A DNA stretch of 64,000 nt from Piper betle (taxonomy: Eukaryota; Streptophyta; Magnoliopsida; Piperales; Piperaceae), in the NCBI GenBank assembly GCA_033002965.1, contig JAURVB010012961.1:59663-123662 (forward strand), in the 5' to 3' direction. Numbering within the stretch: position 1 is the stretch's first letter; every line of letters starts with the position of its first letter. Of the stretch, positions 44,473 through 54,064 are shown in pieces. The notes below the pieces were generated by a model, which did no database searches, was not told where the DNA came from, and saw only the letters and a list, made by a program, of their open reading frames with translations. The translations under genes and the position numbers were made by a program.

Positions 44473-46675
44473 GTTACCGAACCAGTCGGTTCGACCGTTG
44501 GTTCGAGTCGAGTCAGTTTCATTAACCGCGTGCTGAGTCGAGACCAGCCGTGAGTTATGAGCGATGAGAGTCAGGTGTACCTGAATATATGATGATAACG
44601 TCGAGAAGATGGTGAGATATGAGTTATCAGAATATATGAAAGTATGCAGTATTTTTTTCTTTTTATATGTTTGATCGTAGAAATAGTTTTAGGCCGAATA
44701 ACGCGTTAGGACGCGTTGGATTATATTCGGGTGGGTTATTAGTTATAGAGCATGTCATTTGGATGTTGTTGTGTTTGTTTTATTTTATGGAATTTTTCCA
44801 TATTTTTCTAGATTTTTTTAGAATTTATTACGAACTAGATATTATTTTGACTCGAGTAGGAATCGAGTCAATACTTATTTACGAAACTGCCATTGAGGGT
44901 ATTTTTCTCCCTCCCGACCCTTCTTCACCCAAAACCCTCGCCGCCCACTTCGTTTGTCGCCGCCACAGCCGTCGACTGCCGCCCCGCCGCCGGAACCAAC
45001 CGCCCGGCGTCCCGCTCGCCGTCGCTGTGCCGCCCCGACCGACCCCGGCCACCGACTCGCCTGCCGGCGACGCCGCCATCGATGCCACGAAGCCGCCTCG
45101 ACCGCCGCCACTTCGAGCCGGATTCCGCCGCCGTCCGGGCCGCGCCGCCGCCGCTGTGACCCCGACGACCACCCCTCGCCGTCGCCGACATTTCCCCCAC
45201 CATCCCGAGCGCCGTCGAGGCCGGCCGGAGCCCCGATCGAAGCACGCCACCGCCGCCGCCCATTTTCGACGCCGCCGTCAACGGCCATCTCCGCCTCGGT
45301 TACCCTGTTTGACACCACCATCGGACCGAGCTCGTCGAGCTGGTGCCGATAGACCCCCTGATTGCCCTGTCCCGAATCATCGCCGGAAAACCGTCAGAAT
45401 TCGCCGAAAACCGCCGACACTCGCCGGAAAACCGTCGGAACCGCCGGAAAATTGGATTCGTGGGAAATTCGCCGGATCATCCGCCGAACGCACCCGGTCC
45501 AATCTGATCGGACTTCGGACGCCGCTAGGCGCCGAATTCGAGTTTCGAGCCACGAAACGGGAACCCTAGCCGTCGCCGATTTTCGACGACGCGAGGTATA
45601 ATTTATTTTAATTTAATTTTTTTAAAGTATTGATTATTAGAATTACATGCTAGGATTGGTGAATTGTGTGTTATAATAATATATATAAATGTAGATTTGA
45701 TTAAGGATAAAATATGAAATTTGTTGATTAAGTGGTGTTAAAAATGGAGGTTAAGAAACCAATTAGGGTAACTAGGTAATGATCATGATTAATGCAAACT
45801 AACCTAAGTAGACTTGCTAGAATTGATATAGGTTGATGTGTGTTGATTGATGCGTGATTGTGTTGATTGTGTGTGTATGCTATAGGATGTGTGATTCATC
45901 ATGCGGGCGTTAGTTTTTAGCTTGATTGTGTAGGTACGGTGTAGGAGCTCGCCGCCTAGGCGCGTGGACCCGTTTGGAGCTTCTACCAGGTCCGTTTAGG
46001 ACTCGTTCTCTGATTTACGCTACTCTCTTGTGTATTTGATTTATTATGTGCAGGACGAGTTAAGTGGCGTTTTATCGAATCCCACTTAACTCGGGCCATT
46101 TAGCCAACGATTTTTCGGATTAATAACCCTCGAGGATGAGATCCCTCGAGTTTGTTTTCGAACTTCAGATCCAGCTCACGTTGCCTTCGGGCCTATTGTA
46201 TAAATCCCAACCCAGACCTATATATATGTATAGTTTTCGTGTTTTTGTGAGAGATTGAATGAGGGAAATCCGACTACCGTGCTACGCGAGCGGGCACGTG
46301 TGTGTCGACAGTGGGCTCTGGAATGGTGTGCGGGCCGTTTCATTCCCGAGGGATCCTGACAACTCCACCTTTGAGTTCCTCAAACCCGGAGAAGTGTGGA
46401 GGTTCACGGGTACTGCATTGCAGCGCATGTCTAGACTTGTGGTTTCAAAGGGTACTGAAGGCGACTGCCTGAGAGTACTCGGCCTTCGTGCTCAAGGCCA
46501 GGAGTAATATGGAAGGTGCAGAGGGCGGAAAGGAATGAGATTTGACGCGAGAAGCAATAGAGAAATGGCCGAGGCATGAGAATGTGAAAGATAGGGGGAC
46601 GCTGTCGACCCGAGGGCGACGGCTCCCGTATGTGCCCTGATGAGAGTTCTTGAGGAAGTATATGGTTTTCATTCA

Positions 46676-46744
46676 ACAGGAGAGTTTGCTCTCCTGTGCC
46701 AGATTGATATTAGTTATTTTCCGGGCCGGTAACACTCGTTACTG
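46676..46744 (+). other. Paired hairpins in LTR leader (5' LTR copy)
   Basis: Hairpin 1: ACAGGAGAG (46676-46684), loop TTTG, CTCTCCTGT (46689-46697). Hairpin 2: CGGTAAC (46727-46733), loop ACTC, GTTACTG (46738-46744), then a T run. The identical first hairpin is at 51578-51599 in the 3' LTR. Confidence 0.75.
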
Positions 46745-47300
46745 ACGGTTTTTCTATATATATGTAGGTGAGAAATGCGAAGGATGAAAGCTGTCGGGAC
46801 TGCGGAGGAGCAGCACGGAACCGCGCACACATGTACCTGCCGCGTGTAATCGTATAATGATGGTGTGTTATTGCTACGTGAATGATAATTTTGATGTGTT
46901 TGTTTAGATAAATTGCTTGATATGAAATGAATGGATAAATATGAATGAGTAGGGAGCCTTGGAGTTCAGACTCGGCTCAGGTAAAAACGAATGAGATAAT
47001 GGTTGAATGTCAGGGTAGATTATTATGTGTTACCGTATTTTTATAAAATAGTATATATTTTCTTTTGGTTTCTCCTTTATTATTTTGTCTTGTCTTTGCT
47101 TGTACATCATAGCATGCATGTAGGACTACGTTAGAACCCACGCATCCCATCCATGCATTTCATGTTTGCATCTCCATCTTGAGACACCGAGGGCAGATCC
47201 GGGTCGGCTTAACCGAACCCAGTAGATTAGCGAACGGTTCGGTCGCCGGTGACATTTCCGGGTCGGTTCACGGGTGAGCCGAAACGGGGTGTTACAGTAA

Positions 47301-47318
47301 TGGTATCAGAGCTAACCC
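47301..47318 (+). other. Primer binding site, initiator tRNA-Met type
   Basis: TGGTATCAGAGCTAACCC starts 4 bases after the 5' LTR end. TGGTATCAGAGC is the usual plant retrotransposon complement of the 3' end of initiator tRNA-Met. Confidence 0.9.
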
Positions 47319-47447
47319 TTGGTTGATTAAGATGGTAGATGCGTTACAGGTTACATGTGTGCCGAAGCTGCTCCAAGCTGTTCCGACAGGTATTTTTCTA
47401 TTTTAATGTTTTTGATTACAGATTTCCTTACAAGTCGGTAGTGTGAC

Positions 47448-49268
47448 ATGGCGAACAGATCTAGAGCAGGAGTTTGTAGCAGGATGGTGACACAGACCCG
47501 CCGGACACAGATTAGGACCCCATCGCCTCCAGTAGCCAGACAGGATAGTCCTAGCCCTGTTCACAGTGACGCCGCCTCCAGTCAACCTAAGACTGCCATG
47601 CCACCAGTAGAGGTCAGTGTGCCAGTTTCAGCTAGCCGACGTGGTGAGAGCCATCATCGAGACAGTCGCCGCGACCGAGATAGTCGTCGAGACCGAGATA
47701 GTCGACGGGACCGAGATAGTCGCCGGGACCGAGACAGTGGTCGTGACAGTTACTGCACCAGAAGTAGTCGACAGGAGAGAGACGCAGCGATCACCAGGTT
47801 GGCGGAAGCTCAGATACAAATGCTGCAAAGTCAGGAAGAATTTAGGAGACAAATGCAGCAAGATCAGGAGGAATTCAGGAGAGAGCTCAGACAGATAGCC
47901 CTTTCTGTGGCCAGAACTGAGAAGAGACCAGCAGTGGGTGAAGAGGCACCGAGAGAGCCAGCAGTTTCCACAGACCCCGTGCCGCCGCCTCCTCCTCCAC
48001 CGCTGCAGCAGAGGACTACTCCAACGACAGCTCCTCTATTTGCCCCACTTCAGGCGAGGATGAGACCGGACATCAGTGGAACCGCAGCAATAGGTAGCGG
48101 GCAGACTGCAGGTGGAAGTGGAGCTGCAAGATTTGACGGTATACCAGCAGGTACAGGACCACAAATTCCTCGGTATGAGCAAGGAGAAGGATCGAACAGA
48201 TCAGTGGATACGAGGAAATTGGGACTATGGCAGTACGAGAAGTTCGTGAAGAATGGTGGACGACCTTTCTTTGGAAAGTTGGACGCGGAAGAGGCATTCT
48301 TGTGGATATCGTCAGCCATAGGTGTGTTTGACACTATGGCATGTCCCACGGAGCACCGTGTGCGCATCATCACAGGAGCATTCCAGGACGAAGCCAGGAT
48401 ATGGTGGAGTTCGGTCCAGAATTCTATATTTGCCCATCGTCAGCCCCAGGACATCACATGGGAGGAATTTAGGGCAGAATTCGATGGAAAGTATTTCCCG
48501 CCAAACGTCAGGAAGAGAAAGGAACGAGAATTCCAGACGCTGAGGCAGGGACCCATGACGGTGGTACAATACGAGACTAGGTTTAGAGCTCTAGAGAGAT
48601 TTGCACCAGACTTGGTGTCCACCGAAGAAAGAAGGATAGAGCGTTTTTACGAAGGCCTCCATCACGAGATCAGGATGGCCTATTTGGATAGGAAGTTTGC
48701 TACTCTCGGTGATGTTGTGAGAGCTGCAAGCGAGGCAGAACGAGTTATAGCTGCTAGACCTCGCCGGGAATTTGACGAGAAGCAGCAATACCCTAGACCG
48801 TATCAGCCAGAGCAAGGAGCACAACAGAGACGTCGAACAGATGCATGTTATAGATGCGGTCAGCCAGGACATAGAGCTGTAGAGTGCAGAGTGGACACAG
48901 ACGTATGCTATAGTTGCGGTCAACCAGGGCATAGAGCCGCAACTTGTCCAACTAGCCAGACCCAACAAGTGACACTCCCAGCACCTCTGCAGAAACTTGC
49001 ACTCCCAGCTCCCCAGCAACAACCACAGCAGAGAGGCAGAGACCAACAGCCACTGAGGCAGCAGCAGAGAGGACTTGTAGCTATCATGACAGGACAAGAA
49101 CAGCAAGCCTTGGATCAGAGAGGAATGCAAACAACACCACCACCAGGACCATCCATTTCGGTACCACCTTGGGCAGCAGGGATGGACGCAGCCACGATTG
49201 CTGAAGCACTGGAGGATACGACAAACGTGACAGGTATGCACGCGTCTCACCTCGGATTTCACATTTAG
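47448..49268 (+). CDS. gag: Retrotransposon Gag polyprotein with two CCHC zinc knuckles (606 aa)
   Basis: Gag packages element RNA into virus-like particles. The frame starts 130 bases after the primer site and stops 71 bases before the 3' LTR. Residues 60-110 hold an Arg/Asp/Ser-rich direct repeat (units like RRDRDS), followed by a Gln/Glu-rich coiled coil. Residues about 270-440 are a Ty3-gypsy retrotransposon Gag domain (WWSSVQNSIF, EFDGKYFPPNVRKRKEREFQ, RIERFYEGLHHEIR). Two zinc knuckles start at Cys467 (CYRCGQPGHRAVEC) and Cys487 (CYSCGQPGHRAATC). A Gln/Pro-rich tail reaches GLVAIMTGQEQQ, about where protease would begin in an autonomous element, and then ends in a short tail of unknown origin. 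The frame is uninterrupted, so the element was mobile recently or is selected for Gag. Confidence 0.93.
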   Translation: MANRSRAGVCSRMVTQTRRTQIRTPSPPVARQDSPSPVHSDAASSQPKTAMPPVEVSVPVSASRRGESHHRDSRRDRDSRRDRDSRRDRDSRRDRDSGRDSYCTRSSRQERDAAITRLAEAQIQMLQSQEEFRRQMQQDQEEFRRELRQIALSVARTEKRPAVGEEAPREPAVSTDPVPPPPPPPLQQRTTPTTAPLFAPLQARMRPDISGTAAIGSGQTAGGSGAARFDGIPAGTGPQIPRYEQGEGSNRSVDTRKLGLWQYEKFVKNGGRPFFGKLDAEEAFLWISSAIGVFDTMACPTEHRVRIITGAFQDEARIWWSSVQNSIFAHRQPQDITWEEFRAEFDGKYFPPNVRKRKEREFQTLRQGPMTVVQYETRFRALERFAPDLVSTEERRIERFYEGLHHEIRMAYLDRKFATLGDVVRAASEAERVIAARPRREFDEKQQYPRPYQPEQGAQQRRRTDACYRCGQPGHRAVECRVDTDVCYSCGQPGHRAATCPTSQTQQVTLPAPLQKLALPAPQQQPQQRGRDQQPLRQQQRGLVAIMTGQEQQALDQRGMQTTPPPGPSISVPPWAAGMDAATIAEALEDTTNVTGMHASHLGFHI

Positions 49269-49325
49269 TAGATAGCTACCAGAGTGAAACCTCCTTAATC
49301 TAAAATTTTGAGGACGAAATTTTTA

Positions 49326-49339
49326 TAAGGAGGGAAGGT
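49326..49339 (+). other. Polypurine tract
   Basis: Purine-rich AAGGAGGGAAGG directly precedes the TG of the 3' LTR, the expected place for the plus-strand primer. Confidence 0.85.
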
Positions 49340-52197
49340 TGTAAAACCCGTGACTCGAGTCAGGGTTTTACGTTACCGAACCAGTCGGTTCGACCGTTGG
49401 TTCGAGTCGAGTCAGTTTCATGAACCGCATGCTGAGTCGAGACCAGCCGTGAGTTATGAGCGATGAGAGTCAGGTGTACCTGAATATATGATGATAACGT
49501 CGAGAAGATGGTGAGATATGAGTTATCAGAATATATGAAAGTATGCAGTATTTTTTTCTTTTTATATGTTTGATCGTAGAAATAGTTTTAGGCCGAATGA
49601 CGCATTAGGACGCGTTGGATTATATTCGGGTGGGTTATTAGTTATAGAGCATGTCATTTGGATGTTGTTGTGTTTGTTTTATTTTATGGAATTTTTCCAT
49701 ATTTTTCTAGATTTTTTTAGAATTTATTACGAACTAGATATTATTTTGACTCGAGTAGGAATCGAGTCAATACTTATTTACGAAACTGCCATTGAGGGTA
49801 TTTTTCTCCCTCCCGACCCTTCCTCACCCCAAACCCTCGCCGCCGCCACTGTCGCGTGCTGCCGCCGCCGCCGCCGACGCCGCACTGCCGCCGATCAACG
49901 CCGCCCCGCCCCGCCGTGCAGTCGCCGTGCCGCCACGACCCACCCCGGCCACCGATCTCGCCGCCACGACGCCGGAATCGCCCCACGAAACCACCTCGGC
50001 CGCCGCCACTTCGAGCCGGATTCTGCCGCCGTCCGGGCCGCGCCGCCGCCGCTGTGACCCCGACGACCACCCCCTCGCCGTCGCCGACATTTCCCCCACC
50101 ATCCCGAGCGCCGTCGAGGCCGGCCGGAGCCCCGATCGGAGCACACCGCCACCGCCGCCCATTTTCGACGCCGCCGTCGACGGCCATCGCCGCCTCGGTT
50201 ACCCTGTTTGACACCACCATCGGACCGAGCTCGTCGAGCTGGTGCCGATAGACCCCCTGATTGCCCTGTCCCGAATCATCGCCGGAAAACCGTCGGAATC
50301 CGCCGGAAAACCGCCGACACTCGCCGGAAAACCGCCGGAACCGCCAGAAAATTGGATTCGTGGGAAATTCGCCGGATCATCCGCCGAACGCACCCGGTCC
50401 AATCTGATCGGACTTCGGACGCCGCTAGGTGCCGAATTCGAGTTTCGAGCCACGAAACGGAAACCCTAGCCGTCGCCGATTTTCGACGACGCGAGGTATA
50501 ATTTATTTTAATTTAATTTTTTGAAAGTATTGATTATTAGAATTACATGCTAGGATTGGTGAATTGTGTGTTATAATAATATATATAAATGTAGATTTGA
50601 TTAAGGATAAAATATGAAATTTGTTTGATTAAGTGGTGTTAAAAATGGAGGTTAAGAAACCAATTAGGGTAACTAGGTAATGATCATGATCTAATGCAAA
50701 CTAACCTAAGTAGACTTGCTAGAATTGATATAGGTTGATGTGTGTTGATTGATGCGTGATTGTGTTGATTGTGTGTGCATGCTATAGGATGTGTGATTCA
50801 TCATGCGGGCGTTAGTTTTTAGCTTGATTGTGTAGGTACGGTGTAGGAGCTCGCCGCCTAGGCGCGTGGACCCGTTTGGAGCTTCTACCAGGTCCGTTTA
50901 GGACTCGTTCTCTGATTTACGCTACTCTCTTGTGTATTTGATTTATTATGTGCAGGACGAGTTAAGTGGCGTTTTATCGAATCCCACTTAACTCGGGCCA
51001 TTTAGCCAACGATTTTCCGGATTAATAACCCTCGAGGATGAGATCCCTCGAGTTTGTTTTCGAACTTCAGATCCAGCTCACGTTGCCTTCGGGCCTATTG
51101 TATAAATCCCAACCCAGACCTATATATATGTATAGTTTTCGTGTTTTTGTGAGAGACTGAATGAGGGAAATCCGACTACCGTGCTACGCGAGCGGGCACG
51201 TGTGTGTCGACAGTGGGCTCTGGAATGGTGTGCGGGCCGTTTCATTCCCGAGGGATCCTGACAACTCCACCTTTGAGTTCCTCAAACCCGGAGAAGTGTG
51301 GAGGTTCACGGGTACTGCATTGCAGCGCATGTCTAGACTTGTGGTTTCAAAGGGTACTGAAGGCGACTGCCTGAGAGTACTCGGCCTTCGTGCTCAAGGC
51401 CAGGAGTAATATGGAAGGTGCAGAGGGCGGAAAGGAATGAGATTTGACGCGAGAAGCAATAGAGAAATGGCCGAGGCATGAGAATGTGAAAGATAGGGGG
51501 ACGCTGTCGACCCGAGGGCGACGGCTCCCGTATGTGCCCTGATGAGAGTTCTTGAGGAAGTATATGGTTTTCATTCAACAGGAGAGTTTGCTCTCCTGTG
51601 CCAGATTGATATTAGTTATTTTCCGGGCCGGTAACACTCGTTACTGACGGTTTTTCTATATATATGTAGGTGAGAAATGCGAAGGATGAAAGCTGTCGGG
51701 ACTGCGGAGGAGCAGCACGGAACCGCGCACACATGTACCTGCCGCGTGTAATCTATAATGACGGTGTGTTATTGCTACGTGAATGATAATTTTGATGTGT
51801 TTGTTTAGATAAATTGCTTGATATGAAATGAATGGATAAATATGAATGAGTAGGGAGCCTTGGAGTTCAGACTCGGCTCAGGTAAAAACGAATGAGATAA
51901 TGGTTGAATGTCAGGGTAGATTATTATGTGTTACCGTATTTTTATAAAATAGTATATATTTTCTTTTGGTTTCTCCTTTATTATTTTGTCTTGTCTTTGC
52001 TTGTACATCATAGCATGCATGTAGGACTACGTTAGAACCCACGCATCCCATCCATGCATTTCATGTTTGCATCTCCATCTTGAGACACCGAGGGCAGATC
52101 CGGGTCGGCTTAACCGAACCCAGTAGATTAGCGAACGGTTCGGTCGCCGGTGACATTTCTGGGTCGGTTCACGGGTGAGCCAAAACGGGGTGTTACA
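49340..52197 (+). repeat. 3' LTR (2,858 bp)
   Basis: Almost the same as the 5' LTR over most of its length, with scattered substitutions and small indels. The exception is the GC-rich patch at about 49835-50010, which differs strongly from 44935-45110 of the 5' LTR. Hairpin 1 lies at 51578-51599. The LTR ends GTGTTACA, followed by the target duplication CTGGA. Confidence 0.93.
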
Positions 52198-52929
52198 CTG
52201 GAATTGGCCCAAATCGGCTGATTTCGGATGGTGGCGATAGACGGCGAGAGGGGATGGCGGGGCTGGGTGGGGGACAATGACGGCTAGCTGCGACGGCGGC
52301 GACTGGGCGATGGGGGCTGGGTGGGGGGTAGGGGGGAGGATCTAGAGGGGTAGGGCTGGGGGGAGGATCTGGAGGGGTAGGGCTGGGGGTGCAGGGGGGT
52401 GGGGGACGCAAGAGGGCGAGGGCTCGGCCGGCAGGGGAGGTGGGGAGGGACCATGCATGCACTAATCGGTCGATTCTGAGTGGAATTGGCCAATTTAAAT
52501 TGGATTGGCGGCGTGCCGATCCAATTTTGGGGGCCGAATCGGTCGGCCCCGAATCGGCGTCCGAATCGGCATCCAAATCGGCCAATTTACCCCGATTCCG
52601 ATCGATTTAAATCCAATTCGGAATTGGGGTAAATCAGGAAGAATCGATTTTTGGGTAAATGACTAAAATACCCTAGGTATGATATTTATTAAATTATTTA
52701 AGCATGGGTAAAATTGGAATTTTGATTTTAAAAACCTAAGATTACCCCATCTTCCCCACTCCGCCGCCACGCTTCCTCGCGTCCGACCTCAGCTCCGACC
52801 TCGCTTCCACCCTCGCAACCTTGCCTCCAACATGTGGCTAGCCGAGTAGCACTGTGGACACAAACCTCGCCTCCGATGGCTGGCCATCCGAACGGCGATT
52901 TTTGTAAAGTTGAATATTTTTTGTTGAAA

Positions 52930-53295
52930 TTGATTGTTGTGATGTGCAAATTATTATCTATGTTGTGTTGTGCAAATTGTATGGTATGTGCTGTGCAAAT
53001 TGTAGGCTATGCTTCTCAATTTTTTCATTGCTGATTTGGGATTCATGATCAAATTTTTCATTGTTGTGTTGTGCAAAATTGCGTGTTGTGCGTGTAAATT
53101 GCTATGTGCTGTGCAAATTGTATGATCAAATTTTTTTGTGCAAAAATTGTGTTGTGTTGTGCAAAATTTTTTTCAAATGCTATGTGTTGTGCGAATATGT
53201 TTTTTCATTTTGTTCATGCGTCCAAATTGCTGGAGTTGTGCAAATTATCACAGGGAAGATGGATTGTGTGCTGTGCAAATTGTTGTGATAAAAAA
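52930..53295. repeat. Irregular repeats of a GTTGTGCAAATTG word
   Basis: The words TGTGCAAATTG, GTGTTGTGCAAAATT and CTGTGCAAATTGTATG recur about a dozen times at uneven spacing. Open frames here (Cys/Ala/Asn-rich in translation) follow from the repeat and are not genes. Confidence 0.75.
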
Positions 53296-53924
53296 TTGTG
53301 ATACTCTTTTATACTTGTGTTAAATTATAAATTTGTGTATTTATGTTGAAAAATTATATAATTATGTATTTTAGGTATTTATGACCGATTTGGAACGATT
53401 CAGGCCGATTCAACTGAGCCGATTCCTGTCTGATGTAAAACTGATTCTGATTTCGATTCCAACTCCCTCGAAAACCGATTCTGATTCCGATTTATACAAC
53501 CATGGGAGGGACAGGGCGGGCGCGACGGCAAGGCGGGGGCAGGGGCAAGGCGGGGCCGGCGGGGTGGGGAGGGGCAGGGCAGGTTTGGGGGAGGGGGGCA
53601 CGGCGGCACCAGTGACGGGGAAGGGAGGGCGGATACGGGAGAGAACGGGCGAAGGGGAAAGAAATACTTGTGGTGGCATTCTCGTAATTAAAACTTGACT
53701 CATGTCCGACTCGAGTTAAAAATAATAACTAACTCTAAATAATTCAAAATAAAATCTAAAAATATGAAAAAAAATAACATAAAATATAATACATACAATA
53801 ATATCAAAATGATATCAATATCTAATTTTTATATATTTATGTTATGAGTTGTCAAATTACTATATACGACCAATTTAGACCGATTTAACTTAACAAATTC
53901 CTGTCTAATTTAAGCCGATTCCGA

Positions 53925-54050
53925 TTCCAATTCCGACTCCCTCGAAAACCGATTCTGATTCCGATTCCGATTCCAATTCCGAGCTCCCTCGAAAACCGAT
54001 TCTGATTCCGATTTCGATTCCGATTCCGATTTCGATTCCGATTCCGATTT
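53925..54050. repeat. GATTCC minisatellite
   Basis: Many copies of GATTCC/GATTTC/GATTCT in a row, including two copies of a longer unit with CTCCCTCGAAAACCGATTCTG, at the end of GATTC-rich repeat copy D. Confidence 0.9.
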
Positions 54051-54064
54051 TTGCAACCACGGTT

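Larger units (their letters stand above)
44441..47296 (+). repeat. 5' LTR (2,856 bp)
   Basis: U3 carries a terminal palindrome (44442-44472), an inverted repeat (44847-44871) and a GC-rich segment (about 44890-45590). A TATA-like CCTATATATATG at about 46217-46228 predicts transcription start near 46250, so U3 would be about 1.8 kb and the transcribed leader about 1.05 kb. Paired hairpins lie at 46676-46697 and 46727-46744. Confidence 0.93.
44441..52197 (+). mobile_element. Intact gag-only LTR retrotransposon (chromovirus-type), 7.76 kb
   Basis: 5' LTR 44441-47296 and 3' LTR 49340-52197 both start TGTAAAACCCGTG and end GTGTTACA. The flanking target duplication is CTGGA/CTGGA. A tRNA-Met-type primer binding site (TGGTATCAGAGC) starts 4 bases after the 5' LTR, and a polypurine tract (AAGGAGGGAAGG) ends just before the 3' LTR. 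The 2.04-kb interior holds one gag ORF and nothing else: no protease, reverse transcriptase, RNase H or integrase. The phrase AATTTTGAGGACGAAATTTTTATAAGG before the polypurine tract is typical of the 3' end of Tekay/Del-type Ty3-gypsy elements, from which pol seems to have been deleted. It resembles the class of gag-carrying non-autonomous elements called TR-GAG and would need enzymes from an autonomous relative. Confidence 0.93.
52198..54060. mobile_element. GATTC-rich repeats, copy C right part and copy D
   Basis: 52198-52640 continues copy C after the LTR insertion (G-rich block, then CGAATCGGCATCC-type words). About 53378-54060 is a further copy with GGCCGATTCAACTGAGCCG, a G-rich block (53505-53660), the phrase TTGACTCATGTCCGACTCGAG and a GATTCC-rich end (GATTTTTGCAACCACGG). 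The sequence between, 52640-53378, is described separately. Confidence 0.55.

Noticed and set aside
46259..46507. 82-aa open frame present identically in both LTRs of the intact element
   Set aside because: The solo LTRs keep the nucleotide sequence of this part but with one-base indels and stops in the matching frame, so the conservation is not at protein level. The region is better explained as a transcribed leader.
52930..53301. Cys/Ala/Asn-rich short frames
   Set aside because: They are translations of the GTTGTGCAAATTG repeat words, seen in all three frames.
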